Counted from the first letter of the stretch, positions 10,860 through 23,543 are shown. The stretch is DNA of 64,000 bases from Maea johnstoni (GCA_963942565.1 OZ012685.1:41384433-41448432), one strand, 5' to 3'. Numbers and translations: made by a program. Notes: a model not told the origin generated them from the sequence alone.

Positions 10860-11252
10860 TTAAACCTGTTTATGCCCAAAAATGCCCCCACTATTTCAGT
10901 AAGTTATTTTTGACAAGAGCATTTTTTGGAAAATAATTGAACGAGAAACGTTGATTGAAATCCACCCAACAACCCTCCAAAATCTTTTGAATTCATGCTC
11001 TAGTTCAAATTTATATTCACTAGTATCATGTCACAGCATTCAATTTTCCCAGGGGCCCAGGGGCATATGTCCCTAGATTTTGTTGTGGGCCCCTAGATTT
11101 TTCAGACTAGGGGCCCAAAATAGTATGTATATTAATTAGAAATCCTGTTTTTGATCACTATTTTTCATCAAAAGACCTTTTCGGGCCCCTAGCGTAAAAT
11201 CTAAGTGTCAGACCCTGCTGTCAAGGAGATGATCTCCAGGAATGAATGGGTT
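10860..11252 (+). repeat. Probable MITE remnant with nested GGGGCCC-rich insertion
   Basis: Left edge TTTAAACCTGTTTATGCCC and right edge GGAATGAATGGGTTAA recall the TTAACCC-ended families. Within it, 11050-11205 is bounded by CAGGGGCCCAGGGG and GGGCCCCTAG motifs, as if a second element had inserted. Confidence 0.4.
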
Positions 11253-11324
11253 AACTATTGCTCTGCTCCTGGAGTTCTCGTATATGGCACCCCTGCTATG
11301 GAGTTTCAGTTATTGTCACTTTTA

Positions 11325-11445
11325 AGGCAAAAGTATGGTTAACCAGTGGTATTAGTGTTGGAGGAACTCTAGCACCTGGCGAAAACCATTACCTAACTCC
11401 AAGTCACTGGCAACTTTCTCACATCCCCTGGTATGAATTTTGTTA
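11325..11445 (-). mobile_element. SINE family 2 fragment
   Basis: Shares AACTCCAAGTCACTGGCAAC followed by TTTCTCACATCCCC with 51600-51650 and 57075-57125. Confidence 0.55.
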
Positions 11446-11701
11446 GAGTAGGAAAGGTTTGCATAAGCGAGCATAGCATTGGCTTTTTTAAGTTCGATTA
11501 TGGTTTATTTCCTTGTTTCATCACTGTCTGAAGAAACTTTTCTGTTCTCTTGATTCTTGGTTATCAATCAGTCTTGGCTTTTGATTTACACTCATGTTAA
11601 AGATCATGGTATTTTTCTGTTTAATTCTGACTCTTTTCCATTTCTTATCATATGGGATTTTGCCTGGCTCTGGTTCTCATGGTGATAAAAAGTTTTAACA
11701 A

Positions 11702-11733
11702 CATCATCAGCAGCATAACCATCATCATCATCC

Positions 11734-11777
<44 letters not shown>

Positions 11778-11953
11778 TACATCATTATCATCATCATCAT
11801 CTACATCATCATTATTCTCCTCATCATCATTATCATCAGCTGCAGCAAGAAGGACATCCTCCTCCTCATCATCATCATTGTCTGAGTCATTTTTGTGATC
11901 ATCATCATCGTCATCATCATCATCATCATCATCACCATCATCATCATCATCGG
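11702..11953. repeat. (CAT/ATC)n microsatellite, imperfect
   Basis: About 250 bases of CATCAT with interruptions (CTACATCATTATC, CTGCAGCAAGAAGG). The poly-Asp/Glu frame on the minus strand comes from the repeat. Confidence 0.95.
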
Positions 11954-13122
11954 AAGCCCCACTCATTTGTACAGGCTTGAATACATGGCATTCTTTGAAT
12001 CTTAAAACTTTATAAAGAAAGATTCAAAGAGCTTTTGCAAGCACTTAACAACAGGTTGCTCCCTCTTTTGGGAACTTCAGTATCCACTGAGCATTGCTGT
12101 GCATCATCATCTCACAGTTCTCATTGCTAATTACGACTGTTTATAACCGAATAGTTGGAATTCATAGCTGGCTTTCTTAGAGCAATTTATAAATTTATCT
12201 CAGTCATTTCTATGGCTACATAGTATTTTGTTTTGCTTGGCCTTGCCTTTAGGGATACCATGTATAACATCCTTTAACCTTAATGAAATGTTTCATTCCG
12301 TCAGGAATGTTTACCGGATGAAAAACATCAAAGATATTAGAATAATATACATCACTGTCAGTTGCACTATATTATATCCTCCCCTAAGATCTCCCGGAAT
12401 GCAGACAGCACTAGAATAAAAACGGTTCACTCTCAGCATATACTTGCCTTAAAAACAGTCACAGTATTTCACATATAATGTTTATCATAATGTGCACAAG
12501 TTTAGATTAAGATAAAAACATGTAGGGCATGTTCTAGTGCATAAATCGAATTGGTTGAACTGTTTACATAAATGCCATGGATGGAAATTACCTATAATTG
12601 TTTATGAACTGAATATTCTTTATTAAAGTACAAATAAGAAATTGTCTAATATTTATAATTTAACTATTAGAATATACTTAGAATATACTTAAGCCATTGA
12701 ATTATTTGTTAAAAGATTCCTCTAGGTGGGTAATTTCTACCTGGACATCATTTCCTGTCTCGAAGTGTATGTCATGAGAGGTGAATGCATGCCTGAGTCT
12801 CCTACTCACAGTAATCACATATGAGTATCTGATATAATTTGACCCATCGTTTATTAAACCTTATTATTCACCTAATTTTCTATAAAGTTAATCTGTCATT
12901 CTCATTCTTCTTTGTGTTTGTTATTGTTGTTATTGTATTCTTGTTGCTGTATTTTTGTTGTTGTATTGTTGTTGTTATTGATGTTATTAGTTTCATTATT
13001 GATATTATTATTATTATTACTATTATCATTATTATTTTTTTTATGATGATGGTTGTCATCACCTTTGTAATGAAAATATAGAGATATCTTTAAATTCAAT
13101 ACTCTTGTCACTTTATTTTCAG

Positions 13123-13203
13123 AAGAGAATCCTTACCGACCAAGTTATGAATTTCCTGTCAGTCCCACAAGTCCTAGCCTTAGTTCGCGAACATCTCGAG
13201 GAG
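13123..13203 (+). CDS. SORBS: SORBS exon g: NPYxPxYxFP exon 2, serine-rich
   Basis: Acceptor CTTTATTTTCAG, strong donor GGAG|GTAAGC; 81 bases, phase 1-1. Peptide EENPYRPSYEFPVSPTSPSL then SSRTSRG. The NPYRPSYEFP core is a duplicate of NPYTPTYQFP in exon 9905; the C-terminal half adds SP/TSP sites suited to proline-directed kinases (inference). Confidence 0.87.
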
Positions 13204-14846
13204 GTAAGCTATGGCCATGATAGTGTGCTTTTATGGGCAGTGAATAGCCCTGTTGCTGACACTTTATTAATGTATCAAAAAAGAAGGGGGGCTCAAAATT
13301 AAGTTTTTTTTCCAGGGAGCCCAATTGCATCTTTAAAAGTTACCTAAAGATGTTGTGTGTAGAAACCAGTACATCTTTGGGCTCCCTGCAGAAATCTGAG
13401 AGAGCCCCAGGAGAATTCAAGGGAGCCCTCTGCTCCCAGCACCCCCTCATTTCGAGCCCTGAGAAGATGTGCTTATTGCCTCAATAGATGGTTGACCATT
13501 GACCAAATGGAACGGTATTGCAGAAATGCAATTTTTAGGCTTTTCGTTAATGTTTAAACATTGCCCAAGAAAAATGCTAGAAATTACCATTGTTTTCAAT
13601 GGGAATGAATTCAATGCTCTTGTCTGAGGTAAGGAAAGATATCCAAGCTTGGTGAGTCGGAGGTGATGAGCAAGGTCACCTGTACATCCATATAAATTCT
13701 ATGGGATAATATAATATTTATATGTCTTTTGTTCCTCTCTCTACGACACTTGTTTTCTTAAAGCCTGTTTTCTACCCCCCAGAAAGTATATATATAGGGT
13801 ACATGTATTTCGTGCCCTGTGAAAGTATGCAGTGGTACTGTGTGTACTTACTGTCACTCTATATAAGTATATATGATGTAGTCTGGTCAGATTATTCAGC
13901 CAGCTGTTGTGTAGACCAATTAGAATTTACCTGATGCTGCTGCTGCTGCCAGGTAACCTTGGCAACATGTGCTTTTTGCGTTAGACTAACTGTCAGTTCA
14001 TTTTGATGGAAAAATGTTTTTATTTCCTTACCTTTGTGTATAAAATTATGTGCAAAATTATGAGGCAGAAATATCTGTATGAGGATGGAACATAGCTTAA
14101 AAATATTTTGCATTTAACTCTAATCGATTGTCCTCCATAGTTATGGATGTCTATAAAAAATAAAATATTTAGTGATTGTAGTGGCAAAGTTTTAAGATTT
14201 TTGTGAACATTTAGTGTTATTACGTAGCTATGTACCAAATGACCTTGAAAATTTCCAAGGTCAAAAGAATGTTGATTTCTTGCTGATTGGTCCAAAAACC
14301 AGACAATGCATTTGAGAAATATTTGTATTTTGCTTTTATATGATGCATCTGTGACACTAGTTTGTTCTGACTCAAAAATGCCGATTCAAGTTTCTAACCC
14401 CATTAAAATATACAAAAAGTTTTTCAAAGTACCTCTTCAGATACCCATTTATGGATTTTTTCATACTTTTCTATATTTGTTGCATTGAAATTAGTAAATG
14501 GAGCGACCAGATTTTTCCCCTTTTGAATACAAATCTTTGATGTCAAGCGGCATGTTTCCTTATAATTGTAGTGATCTCACATAAAAAAGCAACTGAAATT
14601 GGAATATTTGTGATTTCACAGAAGAGGTAAATAAAATCAGGTAAAAACAGGTGTTAATTTTGTGCTATATGTCCTGTGAGTGTGAGTGTATTAAGGATTG
14701 GTTTTTAGAAAGGAATTTGTGGATGCAGATTCCATGATGCTGCGGCAGCTGTGCAATCAGTTCTCAGTCTAGATAGCACTGTTGTTGTCCTTTGATCCCT
14801 GTCTGTGCCATCTTGACGCCATATCCATCTCACCTTCTCCTTACAG
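13204..14846 (+). other. Intron
   Basis: 1.6 kb with one inverted-repeat element (13287-13461). The rest is AT-rich and unremarkable. The acceptor (CACCTTCTCCTTACAG) is strong. Confidence 0.6.
13287..13461 (+). mobile_element. ~175-bp MITE with GGGCTCrAAATkA ends
   Basis: Left GGGGGCTCAAAATTAAG, right CCTCATTTCGAGCCCT, which are inverted copies with a few changes. Internal GGGAGCCC blocks. No clear target duplication. Confidence 0.55.
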
Positions 14847-14910
14847 ATGACAGCCAGTATTCAACACTAGATAGATATAGCACAAGCAGCCTTCCACGCG
14901 AACCAAAAAG
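14847..14910 (+). CDS. SORBS: SORBS exon h: phase-switch exon
   Basis: Acceptor CCTTACAG, strong donor AAAAG|GTAAGA; 64 bases, phase 1 to 2. Peptide DDSQYSTLDRYSTSSLPREP then K. Its phase-2 end fits exon 37874 exactly: the split codon becomes AGT (Ser). It is the obligatory bridge between the phase-1 cassette and the rest of the gene. Rich in Ser/Tyr; no domain. Confidence 0.87.
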
Positions 14911-15301
14911 GTAAGATTCTCCTCAGATATATTTTCAATGAAATATTACTGTAAAACCCATTATTATCACGCTCCTTTTAATTTCACTTATTTTGTGCTA
15001 GGTGATTACAACATGTATATTACTGGCGCTGATATACTTTCAAGGTAGCATACCAATGCCCCATCTAGCGGGTGATACAGTTGATGCGTGTAATTAATTG
15101 GCTGCGATCCGATTCAGATGGCAGTTGCATGAATAAAAATGTGTGTGGTAATAAAGGGTTTCACAGTAGTATATTAAAGGTTACAGCCATACTGTTGTAG
15201 TGTTGTCACTTCCTATTTGATGTGGGGATTTTGAGTTTTACAGTTTTACACTCAAACTGTCCTTGGGCTTGGAATATATGTCTCAATAGTCATATCAGTG
15301 G

Positions 15302-15443
15302 ATATCTCACATATCATAGTTTCTGTCATGAAGTCTTGTTTGAGGTTTCCTGGAAATTATTATGTGATATCCTCACATTTCATAGTTTCTGTCAATGAAG
15401 TCTTGTTTGAGGTTACCTAGAAATTACATATGTGATATCCTAG
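15302..15443 (+). repeat. Tandem duplication, ~71 bp x 2
   Basis: CATAGTTTCTGTCATGAAGTC followed by TTGTTTGAGGTT and TGTGATATCCT occurs twice in succession. Confidence 0.8.
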
Positions 15444-16819
15444 TGGCCAGCTGTTATACAACTGAATATAATAAAGATATGATGGTCAGTTTTGAGAAAA
15501 TGAAATTTGCCAATTTAATTACCATGCAGTAAGGGCTTGATGTGCTGGCTTAGGAAACTAGTGAAGCCAGTTTGTGATGTGTATCCTATAATCATTAGTA
15601 CATGCATCTCTACATACTATTTTCTGAATGTGATTTTCTAAGGTCTGTATTCTACACACAATATATGTTGTGTGATTTGTTTACTTGATTGCCTGCATTC
15701 CATTGGCTAAGCACAATTGCTGGTGGCCCACAGAGCAAAATATTTACACGCCAACCTTTGATATGTCCTCCTGTGTTTTGAGATGGACAAACACCAGCAA
15801 GGCTCAGGTTTTGCAAATTCCCTGTTAAAATAAAGTCCACCTCCCTCTTTATGAAACAGGCCCATAACTCCAAATGTGAACCCACTACACCACAGTAATG
15901 TGATTGCCTGATTCTGAAGAACATTATTTCTTGTCTGAAATCAATTTGAACTTGTTTTCATATTCCTGCTGTTAAGTATCGTAGTGTTTAGCAACAGTAA
16001 GAAACTGGCTGTGATAAGGGTCAACTCTGAACCTTACAGATAGCTGCTAGCCCATTGGCCAAAGTAGCCTGCCTCCCAGGCCATATTTAAATGTCCTCCC
16101 TTGTGGATAGATGGCACTGCGGTATACTAGGATCTCAGATGAAAATTCTACTTTCACTAATCTCCCTCATGTGGCAATGTAGTATAGGTGCAGGCATTTA
16201 TATATAATAAAGTAGAAACAGAGTAGAGCCTTGTAGCTAGGCTATGGTCAAAGCTGTCTCAGGTTTCCATGGCTACACAAACATTAGTTTGCTGAAATAG
16301 AGTGAGTTAATGAATGTTTAGGGGGGTTTGGGAATGATGGACCAGAGAGGTTTTCTCCAGATAAGTAGATAAGACAGGTGCATCTGGTTCTTATCAGTGG
16401 AAGTGATTTGAAGAAGTGATGAAAAAGTACTTCCTGTGGCCTTGCCATGACAGTGCTTGACACTTCACCTGAGAGTAGTAGACAGGGAGTGGGCACTGGT
16501 CATGCATCATCAAATTTCGCTGCCTCTCACTATCTGACCTAGATAGGATGACATCCCCCAGCCAGCCAGTCAGCCAGTCAGATCACAGATCACATGACCA
16601 TTATACAACCCCAGGTTACAGCGCGTAACCCGAGGCGCAGATGCCGTAGAGGCTAGCATGCAGTACCTATGGGGTTGCGGATCAAGGTTATGTATTTCTC
16701 TGACACTTCACTGAACATCAGGGACCTGCAGCTATCACCATGGAATGAGATTCTGGTTCCTACTTTTACCTTAGATGAAGAAAAGGATGGATATGTTGCG
16801 AGAGACCAATTACTATATG

Positions 16820-17055
16820 CCCTATAGTTAAGTGCTGGACTCATGCCAGGAGTACCAGATAAGGCATCAGCGCGAGGTAACGTGGGAACAAAGTCCAATC
16901 AGGGCTCTCGCATCGATTACATTACTGAAAAACCTTATCTCCACCACCAGCTGGGGGTACCCAGAGCACCAATTCTGGCCTAATAGCGGCTATTAGTTGA
17001 CACTGGTTGAGGCTAGCATGTTCAGGTTGACCGGCTAGTTTTGAATCCACATGCG
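16820..17055 (+). repeat. Interspersed repeat R3, copy 1
   Basis: Shared with 29540-29755: GAGGTwACGwGGrAACAAvG, CAATCAvGGCTCTCGyATC and a closing block GTTGAGGCTAGCATGTTCAG then GTTGACCGGCTAGT. About 75 percent alike by eye. Class unknown. Confidence 0.6.
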
Positions 17056-17399
17056 TTTGGTCATCTAAGCTTTTACTAAATATCAAAATTGTACTGGACT
17101 CACATAAGAGCAGCTACATATAAGGGTGATCATTAGAATATGAGCTTTAAAGATAATATACTGTAGTGTTCAGGATAAGAACATACTGACAGAGAACAAA
17201 ATTGTTTGTCAAACAAATAAATTAATTATCAATTGATGATTATTTTGATATTTGGTGAATGTTGATTGATGAAATGATGAGGTTATCCATCTTTTACTCA
17301 ATTGCTCCATTGAATTTCTTTACTCAGTCCTCAGGATTAGTTTAGAATCATGAAAAAACGTATGCGTCAGGTTCTGAGTTTGTTGCTGAGATGACTATG

Positions 17400-17502
17400 G
17401 CATCATCATTATCATCGACATAATCATCTTCATCAACATATTTATCATTATCATCATCATTATCATCATAAGCAGCAGCAGTAGCATCATCATCATCATC
17501 AG

Positions 17503-17536
<34 letters not shown>

Positions 17537-17537
17537 G
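17400..17537. repeat. (CAT)n microsatellite, imperfect
   Basis: CATCAT tract with interruptions (AGCAGCAGCAGTAG). Poly-Asp and poly-Met frames are artefacts. Confidence 0.95.
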
Positions 17538-17796
17538 TCCCAATGGCCCACTTATGTTCAAGGTTTTTCCAGTAGGTGGCATAACAAGATGGTGTTGATT
17601 TTTGTTGATGTGATACATAATTGAGCCCCAGTGGTTTCTTGGTTGATTTAAGCGCCGCCTGTAATGAGGTTATGTTTGGAAATACAGCATTACATAGCAT
17701 AGCGTGAGGCGCACCACAGGCAGCCACCTTAAGTATTTATTTTGGCTGCTTTCCTGGGATGTGGGGGAGAGAGATTAGAGATAAGATTTACAGCCG

Positions 17797-18100
17797 GCCC
17801 ACAAACATCACAGAAAGTACATGATGCTGACACTTGTGGTTGGAATCAATGTCTTTTGGCATAGTTTTGCGACAGGGCCAAGAATATCTCAGAAAGTATA
17901 TGATAATGATGATGACATATTTGGTCAGTATTGATATTTTATTTATGTATTTTGGTAAAGGTTTTTGACAGGGCCAAGAATATCACAGAAAGTATATGAT
18001 ATGACTAATGTGGTTAGAAGCAATGTCTATAGTATGTTTCATAGCATAATTATGCAACAGAGTCAAGAATATCCCTTTAAGTATATGATGATGACTGAAT
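17797..18100 (+). repeat. Degenerate tandem repeat, ~80-110 bp x ~4
   Basis: The block AyArrAATATCwCAGAAAGTAyATGAT recurs at about 17801, 17880, 17977 and 18061, each time followed by ATG-rich spacer and often GACAGGGCCA. Confidence 0.6.
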
Positions 18101-18293
18101 CTCTGGTAGTGTTTTTAAGAAGTTCTCAACTTTTTTATTTTTGGCCACACTTATGTTAAACTGGTTCAAACCTACAAGAAAGACAGCTGTTTTGTATATG
18201 CAGATGATAAGGATAGCTTGAGCGATGGAATGAAAAAGTAGTTCATCCTTACTTAAAATATCCATGGACATTGATAACTTAAACTTGATTACT

Positions 18294-18506
18294 TAACCCT
18301 TATGCTGCTGTTGGCTAATTTGGCCAATACAAAATGATGCAAAAAACCTGAAAAATGACTGTAACCCTGGTAAATGGGTACTCATATGATAGTACTCAGC
18401 GAGGGCTTTCAAATGAATACCAACATGACATGGTTTAGATAAATGCCAAATATCTTTACGATATTGTGCCTAGGACAAAAAGTAGACTCAGCATTACAAG
18501 GGTTAA
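18294..18506 (+). mobile_element. Family A MITE, copy 2
   Basis: TTAACCCTTATGCTGCTG ... CATTACAAGGGTTAA; same orientation as copy 1. Confidence 0.75.
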
Positions 18507-19252
18507 AGATGAAAAGTTGCATTATTCATAAAAGAAATCATTTTAAATATATTACTGTTTCAATATATTGTCAGGTGATAGTTCAGACTTTTTGAAACTA
18601 TTTACAAAACTTAGGTGCATCCTTCTATCTATATTTATGAGAAAAATGTAACTCAAGAGACACGTGAATAAAAATATGCCTATAGATATTTCATATGTTA
18701 TGTGTTTTTTGGTGACACTGAATCATTGTTATCAACACCTGTGTAGCATGAATAACATAAGCAGGGCATCCATGAATATCATTTCCTCTATTACACCATC
18801 TGGCAACATTGAACACAACATATTACAGGGGAGTAAAACAAACGCTTATAAAGTAGAATTATTTTCTGGGATCTTTTTTTTGGTTATATGGCCATTTTTG
18901 AGGATATTTCTCAATGTATGATACATGTGCAAAGAAATTATCACGAAAAAAATATCATACTTTCATCATTCTTTAGTAGGTAGTGAAGGGCAAGAACTAC
19001 ATATTCATAGTTCTTCTAGTTAATTGAAGCATACATTTCTATGAAGAGTACAGTTTGATTAAACTATGGTTTGCTTGTATCTTTCACTTATCAGCATTTC
19101 CCTGATTAGATTACCATTTACACTTGTAGGAGTCATAAAGGTCCTTGGTTGGAAGTTAGGAAGTTGTTGCGGTTTTTGTGGTTTTGGTTGTGTCCAGGAT
19201 CATTAACTATACTAACATTTGTGGCCTACCATTCAAATTTGAAGTGGGATAG

Positions 19253-19945
19253 TGGTCAGGGTTATTTAACCCAACATAGGGGGTCATTTAACCCCATGAA
19301 GTTGGCTGCTGGTTTAGTGTTATTTGAACGAGCATGAAATAGGGTGCTGGTTAGGGTCATTCAACCTTATGAAGTGGTGTGCTGGTTATATGGTGATTTA
19401 CTCCTATGAAGTGGGGTGCTGGTTAGGGTGATTTACTCCTATGAAGTTGGGAGCTGGTTAGGATGAGTTACTCCTATGAAGTGGGGTGCTGGGTTATAGG
19501 GTCATTTAGCCCCATGAAGTGGGGTGCTGGTTATAGGGTGTTTTACTCCTATGAAGTGGGGTGCTGGTTATAGGGTGATTTACTCCTATGAAGTGGGGTG
19601 CTGGTTATAGGGTGATTTACTCCTATGACGTGGGGTGCTGGTTAGGGTGTTTTACTCCTATGAAGTGGGGTGCTGGTTAGGGTGATTTACTCCTATGAAG
19701 TAGGGTGCTGGTTATAGGGTGATTTACTCCTATGAAGTGGGGTGCTGGTTAGGGTGTTTTACTCCTATGAGTTAGTGGGGTGCTGGTTAGGGTTATTTAT
19801 AACATCATGAAGTGGAATGCAGGTTTGGGATATTTAAGGATATTTAACCACTTGAAGTTAAGTGTGCTTGATAGATGACTTAACCCCATGAAATGTGATC
19901 TTGGTCTTGGTGTTTTGGTATTTACGGCTGGGTGGGTATTTCACC
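19253..19945 (+). repeat. Minisatellite, ~35-40 bp unit, ~15 copies
   Basis: The unit is GTGATTTACTCCTATGAAGT followed by GGGGTGCTGGTTATAG. It is most regular between 19370 and 19790 and decays on both sides (AACCCCATGAAGT variants). The length variation within the unit (TTAGGGT versus TTATAGGGT) suggests recent unequal exchange. Confidence 0.95.
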
Positions 19946-20040
19946 CCATTGCCCCAGTTGGCACGTGTTGGGTGCTGTTGGTTCACAGCTGCTGCTCTCC
20001 AATCTAAATAGGGATTTTGTACCAAGCTAGGTCTGGTGAG

Positions 20041-20254
20041 TTAACTCTCCCAATGCTGAGGCTACTTTTGTCCAAAGCACAAGGATGTAAAGATTTTTGA
20101 AAACCATCTAAACCTTGTCATGTTTGTATTCATTAGAAAGCTCTTGCTGAGTACTTTTCAATGAGTACCCATTTGCTAGGGTTTCAGTAATTTTTCAGCT
20201 TTTTTTACATCATGTTCTATTAGCAAAATTAGCCACCAGCAGGAGAAGGGTTAA
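20041..20254 (-). mobile_element. Family A MITE, copy 3
   Basis: TTAACTCTCCCAATGCTGAGG ... GAGAAGGGTTAA, reverse orientation. Confidence 0.7.
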
Positions 20255-20836
20255 GGTATCCCGTAGAAAGAGAGATGGACAGGGAGGTACGCTGTACGTC
20301 ACTCCAGAGGAGTTAGAAGAGGCTAACGAGTAGGGGAGGATCAGAGGACTAGGGGGCGAGCGAACATAGACCAACCATTCACCTTATCTACTCAGACCTG
20401 ACACACACAACATGGCCTGCACTGTGGCCATGAATGGCCTGCAGACATATCTACCACCCTCACTCACCCATATAATACCAACACACTCAACCATAGTCTT
20501 CATTCAATACAAAAAATAAGAAAATTGCAACAAACTGAACTTGAAGTCTACCTATTTTACTTGAGTAGTGATGCAGCTTCATTTGCATAGTTAATTGTCA
20601 GGTGATCTGGGTATATAGTGTTGGTTTGGGTGAACAGGTTAATGGACTAGCATAACTCTCTCTAGTGGTGTTCTACATGCCGGCTAATGCGACCACCCCT
20701 CAGGGAATGCTGCACAGAGAGGCTTCAGTCGGGGGAAAAACCTTAGTATTGGCATTCCATTCATCCCTACCGCCGTCTCCTTACGGGATTCTGCCAGTGA
20801 CAACATTAGCTGCTTTTGATGCCAGCGGCAGACTGG

Positions 20837-21460
20837 AGATATCTCAGAGAAAAACAAACTTCATCGAACACTGACTTCAGATAGGACTTATATGTGTGCA
20901 CCAAAACCTTGGCCAAATCAAGATATCTCAGAGGAAAACAAACTTCATTGAACACTGACTTCAGATAGGACTTATATGTCTGCATTGAAACCTTGGCCAA
21001 AATGCTGCAAAATGCAGTGCAGTTTTACTAGGAGAACATGCCTACCGGCTGAATTGTGATATCTGGAGTGAATATTGACTTCAGAGTGGACTTACATGTT
21101 CACATTCAAGCAGGGGACAAGTTTCTACATAATTCATCTGCTTGTGGTTCCAACAGCTGATTCAGGATTACTCTAAAAAATCTGCTTTATTGAGAATCAA
21201 CTTCAGATAGGACTCACACTTACACTATCAATCAAGCTTACTCAAGATATCTCAGTGAAAACAAACTTTATTGAACACTGACTTCAGATAGGTTTACACT
21301 TCATAATCAAGCACTGGACAAATTTCTAGGAAAAATTAATCCATTTGCTTTTAATTCAACAGCTGACTCTAGATATCTCTTCAATATCGCAACTTCTTCA
21401 AAGATTGACTACAGATGGGGCATTACAGGAGTGTACATTTTCAAGCATTGGACAAGTTGA
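20837..21460 (+). repeat. Degenerate tandem array, ~85-110 bp unit
   Basis: GATATCTCAGAGrAAAACAAA followed by CTTCATyGAACACTGACTTC and AGATAGGACTTATATGT is nearly exact at 20837 and 20922. Decayed units follow at about 21058, 21180, 21256 and 21375. The first unit is preceded by a GC-richer stretch (20660-20836) of unknown role. Confidence 0.75.
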
Positions 21461-21495
21461 TTTTTAATCCAGTGTAGTCTAACTAGCAGCCTGGG

Positions 21496-21700
21496 TCTGG
21501 ATAGGTGTGATGTCTCTCTCATCCTATAGATGGCAGCACAGTTTTCAAAAGTTACAGTTTAAAACAGTGTTACAGTCTACAGCTCAAGTGTGTCCCCCTT
21601 GAGGATCTATTCAGAACTAAACCTGGAGTGAAAGCAACTCAGGTTAGATCAGTGAGAGTAAAGAAAGAGCAAAATTGCGCTGACTTGTAGCAAGTCTATT
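21496..21700 (+). repeat. Interspersed repeat R5, copy 1
   Basis: AGGTGTGATGTCTCTCTCA, TATAGATGGCAGCACAGTTT and GTGTGTCCCCCTTGAGGAT are shared with 58770-58960 over about 190 bases. Class unknown. Confidence 0.7.
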
Positions 21701-22476
21701 TAACTAGAAGCTGAGGACCAATGGCTTAAAGGAGGCCAGCAGCCAAAGAGGCACCAGCAGGAATTTCTGTTCACACCCAAGATAATAGATAAATGCTGTG
21801 TTCTGTGAAACCTGAACAGGCACTTGGTAATAGGAATATCTGTGAATGGAAGTTGTCAGTGGAGACACATTTACAAATCAGCTCACACTCCCATCTTTAA
21901 ATGACACCTAGCAGATAACAACAGCGCAGGATACTTCAGCAATTTACCTTTATTAGTTATGAGAATATCATTGCTCTTTTTGTCATTCAGGGAATGTCCA
22001 ATCTCTCACTACATTTATCTAAAGGCAATATCCTAAACAGTAGCCTGAAGGAGATCCCATTTCTGATAATTGAACCATGGATGAATGTCTATGCACCCTT
22101 TTTACATGAATACACCCTATCTACATGTAGTAGGACCTGCAGAAGAAATATAAATATTTAGATTTTGGACCTCTTTTTGTGCAAGCACCACGTTCAGTGC
22201 ATATAGATTTAAAAAAAGTTTTAGAAAAGAAGTGAACTTGATCCACGCTGTGCTTTGTGGGATTTTTGGAAAGGCATCCCTGGTTATAATCAGTTTGCCG
22301 CTTCCTTTGTAGATTAGAAGACGATTTGTTGTATGTGTTGGTGGTTCTGAGAGAGGGGTTCGACAGCATAAACACCCTCCTACATGCATGATTGGTTGGG
22401 GTCCAGTGTGCGAGGAAGCTCAGTGCTGAAGAAGTGGGTGGCAGCGTTTCTGAGAGTGGAATCCCGTGTACCTTTC

Positions 22477-22487
22477 TATATATAAAG
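22477..22487 (+). promoter_or_regulatory. TATA box of a putative internal promoter
   Basis: TATATATAAAG within a GC-richer stretch (22390-22650). A start site would be expected near 22508. The sequence from there to a donor-like ATG|GTGAGC at 22704/22705 could be a leader exon for the internal first coding exon 1 kb on. It contains a short upstream frame (MDYSTV). Inference only. Confidence 0.4.
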
Positions 22488-22507
22488 CTGTGTGTGGAGA
22501 GCAGCGG

Positions 22508-22704
22508 GTTAGGGTGTGATTTATCACGCTGCCAGTTGTCACTGTGTGAAGTCTGCGAGCTTCGTTTCCATTTCGTTTCCGTTTGGTTGGATGGACTACT
22601 CCACTGTGTAGCCTTGTGGACGCCTACAGGATCATCAAGCTGACGGAAGCTTATATATATAGTCTCTATATGTTCACACCTATTCAAGTAAAGCTGACCA
22701 TATG
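22508..22704 (+). other. Putative 5' leader exon of the short SORBS transcript
   Basis: Bounded by the expected start site of the TATA box and GTGAGC at 22705. It would splice to an acceptor at 23480 (TGTTCTGCAG) or 23469 (GATCTACAG) ahead of the ATG at 23544. Confidence 0.25.
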
Positions 22705-23543
22705 GTGAGCGTTTCCGTACTGCTGCAATATCAACTACATACATGCTCTACATACACATATAGAGAGTTGGTATCACCTGTTAGTAGGAGTACTCCCTGA
22801 ACCTTACTGATTTTCGCCCAGGGCCGGAGAAACACAGCAAGGAGTTGATCCATACACACATATTGTAGAGAAACACAGCAAGGTCCGAGTAGATCCATGC
22901 TCACCTAGTGTAGTGGCCTAGCAGGGGTGGAGATATGATGCGAAGGAATCCCGACAGGCAAAACTTTGACAACCTATAGGAATAGTTTACATCATGTGCT
23001 AATCCTGGAAGGCTCGTTGGATAATACTGCAGCACAACAGATAAAGACAAATGGCTCGCTGTGATGCTTGCTTGACTCCAAGTGGGGAGCTGATTCACAT
23101 ATTTTGAAAAGGATATTTTGAGGTACATTTCAGCAAGATCAGTCAAGACAAGTAGAGTACACAAGAGCTTTGTGATGATCAATATAATTACCTGTGAGAT
23201 GTCATGCTAATTTAAGTGCCATAATTCTTACTTATAAATCACGGAAATGACATTTTTGGATGAACATTCATAATAATGTATATTATGATTGTGAATTCAA
23301 AGGCCTTTTAAGTTGACACAGTTTCTGGACCAGTGGAATAACATATATATATGTATGACCTCACCAAGTTTCTACTGTTTTTGTAATTCATCTGCCATCA
23401 TTAAGTAGTGGACAAGCTGATGGTCCTGCAAAACTGATAACACACAAAGAGGGTATCGCTGATCTACAGGTGTTCTGCAGGTGTTGAGAGACCACCTGTC
23501 GTCCACAAGGTCCATAAGTGTTATATAGTATATACAGTAGAGC

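Larger units (their letters stand above)
10540..13122 (+). other. Intron
   Basis: 2.6 kb. Holds a repeat with GGGGCCC motifs (10860-11252), a SINE family 2 fragment (11325-11445), a (CAT)n tract (11702-11953) and a (TTG)n/(ATT)n-rich stretch at 12920-13045 just before the next exon. No other coding signal. Confidence 0.6.

Noticed and set aside
11604-11966. Poly-Asp/Glu frame on the minus strand (also 17348-17551)
   Set aside because: Reverse reading of a CATCAT repeat; no splice context.
22121-22744. 207-codon minus-strand frame (MYVVDIAAVRKRSPYGQL...)
   Set aside because: Ser/Thr-rich with no domain and no splice or promoter context; it lies opposite the putative internal promoter. Probably chance openness, though long.
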